NCBI RefSeq assembly: GCF_001426755.1
Contig: NZ_LMFJ01000001.1
Span: 1,836,467 to 1,900,466 of the forward strand
Source of the DNA: Aeromicrobium sp. Root495
Lineage (GTDB): Bacteria; Actinomycetota; Actinomycetes; Propionibacteriales; Nocardioidaceae
Length of the DNA: 64,000 bases
Reading direction: 5' to 3'
Below the pieces are notes generated by a model that saw only the letters and a list, made by a program, of their open reading frames with translations, did no database searches and was not told where the DNA came from. How positions within the stretch are numbered: position 1 is the stretch's first letter; each line of letters starts with the position of its first letter. Below, piece after piece: positions 60,057-64,000 of this stretch. A program made the translations under genes and the position numbers.

Positions 60057-60926
60057 ATGAGCAGCCTGCGCCGTACCACCGCCTCGGCACTCGTGGCCCT
60101 CACCCTCGTGGCCGGCCTGGGAGCCTGCACCGGCAGCTCGAAGGACGCCGGGCCGAAGTCCTCCACCGGTGCGACGGCTCCTGCAGCGGACGACCCGGCG
60201 GCCGCCGCGCTCGCCGCGCTGGAGAAGCTTCCCGAGGTCGACCTGGCGAAGGTCCCCACACCCGAGCCCGCCGACGGCCTGGCGAGGTCCGAGATCGAGG
60301 GCTACGCAGGGCAGCTCCGAAGACTGCTCGCCGACTCGCTCGAGAACGAGAAGTGGTGGGACGCCGACCCGGGCCTCAAGACGGCCCGGTCGTTCTTGGC
60401 CGACGTCTCGCCCCAGACGCGTGAGCAGTACCTGACGTCGGTCGCCGATCGCAACGGCCAGAACCCGGCTTCGCAGTACCTCGTCTCCATCTTCGACGAG
60501 GACCACCAGCCCACCGGTCCGCCGCGGATCGTCAAGGCGACGTGGCGCACCGACCGCGTCGCACGCGACGACGGCTCCACGTATGAGCGCATCGCGCTGC
60601 AGGCCTATGCCGTGTACCGCGTGAAGGACCAGGACCAGCCGGTCGTCGTGCGCCGCTGGCTGCAGCTCTCGGGCGAGCCCGACGTCGCCGGGACGTGGCC
60701 GTCGCTCGCCAACTACACGCTCATCGACGGCGTCGACACCTGCACGCTCTACGAGCAGGGCACGTACGAGCCGGTGACCGCGGGCACCGCCGATGCCGAG
60801 AGCCTGCGCACGGTCCTGCGGGAGGCCAGGAGCAAGCAGTGGGTCGCCTTCGGGCTCCCCGACGCCGAGGACGCCAGCCCGGAGGAGAAGCGCTCCAGCT
60901 CGTGCGCCGACCGCGAGGACAGCTGA
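60057..60926 (+). CDS. Putative lipoprotein
   Basis: 289 aa. Signal peptide ending in the lipobox GLGAC (Cys near 23), a low-complexity linker, then a soluble domain of about 220 residues with two Cys (DTCTLYEQ, SSSCADRE) that may form a disulfide. No family recognised. Precedes ohrR by 27 bases, but that gene has its own promoter-like box. Confidence 0.8.
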   Translation: MSSLRRTTASALVALTLVAGLGACTGSSKDAGPKSSTGATAPAADDPAAAALAALEKLPEVDLAKVPTPEPADGLARSEIEGYAGQLRRLLADSLENEKWWDADPGLKTARSFLADVSPQTREQYLTSVADRNGQNPASQYLVSIFDEDHQPTGPPRIVKATWRTDRVARDDGSTYERIALQAYAVYRVKDQDQPVVVRRWLQLSGEPDVAGTWPSLANYTLIDGVDTCTLYEQGTYEPVTAGTADAESLRTVLREARSKQWVAFGLPDAEDASPEEKRSSSCADREDS

Positions 60927-60941
60927 CGCCACGTCAGTTAG

Positions 60942-60947
60942 TACACT
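60942..60947 (+). promoter_or_regulatory. -10 box for leaderless ohrR-like gene
   Basis: TACACT six bases before the GTG at 60954. Confidence 0.55.
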
Positions 60948-60953
60948 GATCAT

Positions 60954-61418
60954 GTGCCCCCTCATGATCGCGACCCGCTCTCCCTCGACGAGCAGATCTG
61001 CTTCGCCCTCGCCGTCGCCTCGCGCGACGTCGTCGCCGAGTACCGCACGGTGCTCGAGCCGCTCGGCCTGACGCACCCGCAGTACCTCGTGATGCTCGCG
61101 CTCTGGGAGCGCGACCGCGTGCCGCTGCGGGAGCTGGCCGACCGTCTGCACCTCGAGCCCGCCACCCTGTCGCCCCTGCTCAAGCGCCTGGAGTCGGCCG
61201 GGCTGCTCTCGCGCACGCGCAGCGAGGTCGACGACCGCGCGCTCTCCATCGTGCTCACCGACGACGGCCGCGCGCTGCGCCGCCGGGCGCTCGCCGTGCC
61301 GCCCACGATGGTCTCGCGGCTCGGTCTCGAGGCGGACGAGCTCGAGGAGCTCAACCGCGTCCTGCGAGGCCTCCTCGGCCGGATCGCCGACGGCCGGACC
61401 TCCGCGGTGCCCGCATGA
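60954..61418 (+). CDS. ohrR: OhrR-type MarR regulator (organic peroxide sensor)
   Basis: 154 aa. The N-terminus has DEQICFALAVASR with a Cys at about 16, the peroxide-sensing residue of OhrR; then GLTHPQYLVMLALWE and LEPATLSPLLKRLE (recognition helix). GTG start, leaderless type. Overlaps a small membrane-protein gene (ATGA). No ohr gene is next to it; an osmC gene is at 32.6 kb. Confidence 0.9.
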   Translation: MPPHDRDPLSLDEQICFALAVASRDVVAEYRTVLEPLGLTHPQYLVMLALWERDRVPLRELADRLHLEPATLSPLLKRLESAGLLSRTRSEVDDRALSIVLTDDGRALRRRALAVPPTMVSRLGLEADELEELNRVLRGLLGRIADGRTSAVPA

Positions 61419-61723
61419 GCACGCCCCGCGCCCAGCTCAACGCCGAGGAGACGGCCGCCATCGACCGGGTCCGTCGACGCGTCGCCGCCGTGGGCTTCTT
61501 CATGGTCGCCGTCCACGGCGTCATCGGGCTCATCGGCGTCGCGCACGTCGTGGAGGGCCAGGGCCGCAGCGACGACGCCGTGGTGCTCCTGGTGATGTCG
61601 GCGTTCGTCGCGCAGGTCATGGTCGCCGTGATGCGGCTCATCCTGGCTCACCGCCCCGTGGCTCCGCTGTGGGTCCTCATCGCCCTGCTGCCCACCGTGG
61701 CGGGCTGGTTCTGGGTCTTCTAG
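61415..61723 (+). CDS. Small membrane protein co-transcribed with ohrR
   Basis: 102 aa with three hydrophobic helices (VAAVGFFMVAVHGVIGLIGV, VVLLVMSAFVAQVMVAVM, LWVLIALLPTVAGWFWV). Starts within the ohrR stop (ATGA), so it should share its regulation. No family recognised. Confidence 0.75.
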   Translation: MSTPRAQLNAEETAAIDRVRRRVAAVGFFMVAVHGVIGLIGVAHVVEGQGRSDDAVVLLVMSAFVAQVMVAVMRLILAHRPVAPLWVLIALLPTVAGWFWVF

Positions 61724-61752
61724 CCCCTTCTCGCTGTGGGATGCTCGGCCGC

Positions 61753-62244
61753 ATGGACATCGACGTCGCCGCGACCGTGCTCCGCGTGGTGCTCGGCGTG
61801 ACCTTCGTGCTGCACGGCTGGAACCACGGCTTCGGCGGCGGTGGCATCGAGGGCACCGCCGGGTGGTTCGAGAGCATCGGCCTCCGGCCGGCTCGGGTGC
61901 ACGCGCTCGTCTCGACCTACCTGGAGATCGCGGCCGGCCTCGCCCTCGTCGTGGGGCTGTTCACGCCGCTGGCCGCGTCGGCGGCCATCGGCGTGATGCT
62001 CACGGCCTTCGTCACGGTGCACGCGCGCAACGGCTTCTTCATCTTCAAGGACGGCTACGAGTACGTGCTCGTCATCGTGGCCGCCCTCGTCGCGCTCGCC
62101 ACGATCGGCCCGGGTCGGATGTCGCTCGACCACGCCCTGGGCACCCACTGGCACGGCTGGGAGGTCGGCGCCGGTGCGCTCGGGCTGGCCGTCGTCGGCA
62201 CCGCCCTCATGCTCGTCGTGAGCTGGCGCCCGCCCCGCACCTGA
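61753..62244 (+). CDS. DoxX-family membrane protein
   Basis: 163 aa. Helices with VLRVVLGVTFVLHGWNHGFG and LEIAAGLALVVGLFTPLAA match DoxX proteins; H-x-F and FVTVHARNGFF loops are typical. Follows the ohrR pair by 29 bases, so perhaps same transcript. Role in redox homeostasis is suggested for some DoxX proteins only. Confidence 0.87.
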   Translation: MDIDVAATVLRVVLGVTFVLHGWNHGFGGGGIEGTAGWFESIGLRPARVHALVSTYLEIAAGLALVVGLFTPLAASAAIGVMLTAFVTVHARNGFFIFKDGYEYVLVIVAALVALATIGPGRMSLDHALGTHWHGWEVGAGALGLAVVGTALMLVVSWRPPRT

Positions 62245-62314
62245 GCGTCAAGCCCGTCCTCCCCCGTGTGGACGGGCGGTCGACCGGGAGGAGCCGCGCG
62301 ACCACGGTGGGGTC

Positions 62315-62743
62315 ATGGAATCTCTCGAGCGACCCATCACGACCGCCGACCACCTCGACGCCGCGTGGCGCGAGCTCGCCGGCCCCTGGGGCTTCAGCAT
62401 CGCCCGGGTGTGGGTGCTCCTCATCGAGCCGGAGGGAACACTGGCGCACATCATGGACGTGAACGACGAGAAGGACGACCAACGGCCCGACGACGTCATG
62501 ATGGCCAACCTCGTGCGGGTGCTCACCGAGGTCATGGCCACGTCGGTGCCGGAGGGCTCGGTCGCCGTGATGCGGGCCCGCCCGGGTCCGCCGGCCACCC
62601 GCCCGCTCGACGACGCCTGGTGCGCCGCCCTGCACCGCGCGCTGCGGTCGGCGCCGTTCAGGACGTGGCCGGTCTATTTCGCCACCGACACCACGGTCGG
62701 CCCCGCCTCCCCCGACGCCCTCCTCGACCGCACAGCCGGCTGA
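62315..62743 (+). CDS. Hypothetical protein
   Basis: 142-aa soluble, acidic protein; begins MESLERPITTADHLDAAWREL. An alpha/beta pattern is likely (WVLLIEPEGTLAHIMDVND). No domain, signal or membrane segment recognised. No clear ribosome site; GGTGG precedes the ATG by about 10 bases. Convergent with the LysR gene, 10 bases apart. Confidence 0.65.
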   Translation: MESLERPITTADHLDAAWRELAGPWGFSIARVWVLLIEPEGTLAHIMDVNDEKDDQRPDDVMMANLVRVLTEVMATSVPEGSVAVMRARPGPPATRPLDDAWCAALHRALRSAPFRTWPVYFATDTTVGPASPDALLDRTAG

Positions 62744-62753
62744 GCCCGCCGGC

Positions 62754-63647
62754 TCAGGGAGCCGTCTGGGGTGTCGTGCCGTAGCGCTGCTCCACGAACG
62801 CCGCGAGGCGTCCGCTCAAGGCCGCCAGCGCGTCGGCCGCGTGGTGCTCGGGCGACCACGCGGCATGCAGGTGGATGGACAGCCGCTGCCTCCCGCTCGT
62901 GAGCGGGACCGTCACCAGCCCGAACCGTGGGTCGTCGGTCACCACGGCCACCCCGCGACCGGCTGCCGCGAGGGCCTGCGCCACCCGCGGGTGGGTCGCC
63001 TCCACGAGCTCACCGGCCACGAGCCCGCGCTCCCCCAGCGCCATGTCCAGGATCTGCCGGGCGGCGAACTCGGGGGCCAGGACGATCACCGGCTCCGACA
63101 CGAGCTCGACGACGTCGAGCGTCGTACGCGGGGCCCAGTCGTGATCCTCCGGGACGGACGCCCAGAGCGGGAGCGTCGCGATCGGGACGCTGTGCACCCC
63201 GGGCGGGGGCGGTGTCGTGAGCACCACGACGTCGGCGCCCTGCTGCAGCTGCTCGACGCTCGTGTGCCGCCTGCTCTCCACGAGGCTGGGCAGCGGGTCG
63301 TCCGGCCCGAGGGTCGCCACGAACGGCGCCAGGACGTCGATCACCGTGGTGCTCGGCGCGCTGATGGCGACCCGTTCGAGGTGGCCGGTGGCGAGACGGC
63401 GGGCCGCCTGCTCCACCGCGTCGGCCCCGAGCAGCACCTCACGGGCGCGCGGCAGCAGCTCCCGGCCCGCGGCGCTCAGCCGGAGGCGCCCACCGTCGCG
63501 GTCGAAGAGTCGCACGCCGAGGCGTCGCTCCAGCGCCTGGAGCTGTCGGGAGACCACCGGCTGGGTCACGTGCACCCGCTCGGCGGCGGCACTGACCGAC
63601 CCGGTCTCGACCACGGCGACGAAGTAGCGCAGCGTCCTCAGCTCCAT
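62754..63647 (-). CDS. LysR-family transcriptional regulator
   Basis: 297 aa. Winged helix at 1-60 (MELRTLRYFVAVVETGSVSA, HVTQPVVSRQLQALE) and a periplasmic-binding-like effector domain. I start at MELRT; a longer frame to 63998 runs over the divergent gene. Divergent from gabT, so it probably controls 4-aminobutyrate use. Confidence 0.9.
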   Translation of the reverse strand: MELRTLRYFVAVVETGSVSAAAERVHVTQPVVSRQLQALERRLGVRLFDRDGGRLRLSAAGRELLPRAREVLLGADAVEQAARRLATGHLERVAISAPSTTVIDVLAPFVATLGPDDPLPSLVESRRHTSVEQLQQGADVVVLTTPPPPGVHSVPIATLPLWASVPEDHDWAPRTTLDVVELVSEPVIVLAPEFAARQILDMALGERGLVAGELVEATHPRVAQALAAAGRGVAVVTDDPRFGLVTVPLTSGRQRLSIHLHAAWSPEHHAADALAALSGRLAAFVEQRYGTTPQTAP

Positions 63648-63658
63648 GCTTCGTGAGC

Positions 63659-63682
63659 ATACCGTGACGGGACTTCTGGTAT
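63659..63682. promoter_or_regulatory. Possible LysR site between lysR and gabT
   Basis: ATACC-N14-GGTAT, an interrupted palindrome in the 70-base divergent gap. Confidence 0.35.
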
Positions 63683-63717
63683 TGGACGAGCATGGAACGG
63701 GAGAGGACGATGGGCTC

Positions 63718-64000
63718 ATGACGTCTGTCGAGCAGTCCCGCCATCTCGCCACCGCGATCCCGGGCCCCCGGTCCACCGAGCTCATGGCCCGCAAGGTCGC
63801 GACGGTCTCCTCCGGCGTGGCCACGACCATGCCGGTCTTCGCCGCGCGCGCGGCCGGCGGGATCGTCGAGGACGTCGACGGCAACCGCTTCATCGACCTC
63901 GGTTCGGGCATCGCCGTCACCACCGTCGGCAACAGCGCTCCGCGCGTGGTGGCCGCGGTCCAGGCCCAGGTCGAGGCGTTCACCCACACGTGCTTCATGG
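63718..64000 (+). CDS. gabT: 4-aminobutyrate aminotransferase (5' part, continues past the right edge)
   Basis: First 94 codons of a class III PLP aminotransferase. Start MTSVEQSRHLATAIPGPRS; then VFAARAAGGIVEDVDGNRF and IDLGSGIAVTTVGN, matching GabT closely. GGGAGAGGA lies upstream of the ATG. PLP lysine is outside the window. Confidence 0.88.
   Translation, partial: MTSVEQSRHLATAIPGPRSTELMARKVATVSSGVATTMPVFAARAAGGIVEDVDGNRFIDLGSGIAVTTVGNSAPRVVAAVQAQVEAFTHTCFM

Overview
The window is high-GC, tightly packed chromosomal DNA from an actinobacterium. Many genes overlap by ATGA or GTGA. It encodes WhiB, a mycothiol-type SigR/RsrA pair, the ribosomal peptide bL37, Kgd and Mce proteins. Gene content and order fit Nocardioidaceae (an Aeromicrobium- or Nocardioides-like organism); genus is an inference from memory, not from a search. 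I see no prophage, rRNA, CRISPR array or classical insertion sequence.

Layout. 1-7100 (-): an mce lipid-import operon (yrbEA, yrbEB, mceA-D, partial mceE) running off the left edge, with a divergent TetR regulator. 7884-25366: the conserved actinobacterial block argS-lysA-hom-thrC-thrB-rho-rpmE-prfA-prmC, all on the minus strand. It is interrupted by two accessory sets. One, between rpmE and rho, holds a 1.26-kb element with inverted-repeat ends carrying an AbiEi-like gene, a glutathione peroxidase-type gene, a DUF1059 gene and a degenerate EAL gene. The other, between hom and lysA, holds a membrane-anchored protein and a SoxR module of MFS pump, quinone oxidoreductase and soxR. 25412-34165: a stand-alone receiver, tRNA-Arg(CCG), tautomerase, a DHA2 pump with MarR, an EamA transporter, a metallo-beta-lactamase-fold protein, purT, a luciferase-like enzyme, OsmC and an AlkZ-like glycosylase.

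34275-41354: central metabolism (kgd, a small DUF6104 gene, an oxidoreductase, malic enzyme). A 63-bp tandem repeat of terminator-like hairpins lies between kgd and the oxidoreductase. 41566-58463: a second conserved block (whiB1, pdtaS-like kinase, rsrA, sigR, SRAP, aroA, rsgA, hisN) with an insert carrying a DUF2785 gene, an acetolactate synthase-like enzyme and an asymmetric heterodimeric ABC exporter. It also holds an ECF sigma factor fused to its own membrane anti-sigma region. 58665-64000: PadR, arfB, a lipoprotein, OhrR, two small membrane proteins, a LysR regulator and the start of gabT.

Regulation. At least sixteen genes have a TANNNT box ending 6-8 nt before their ATG/GTG and no Shine-Dalgarno sequence, so leaderless transcription looks common here. 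Recognisable operators or promoters include a SoxR box, a SigR promoter (GGAAT-N18-GTT), a nested PadR-type palindrome, and MarR- and TetR-type palindromes beside their regulators. Stress and redox sensing (SoxR, SigR/RsrA, OhrR, WhiB1, OsmC, a 2-Cys GPx) recurs across the window.
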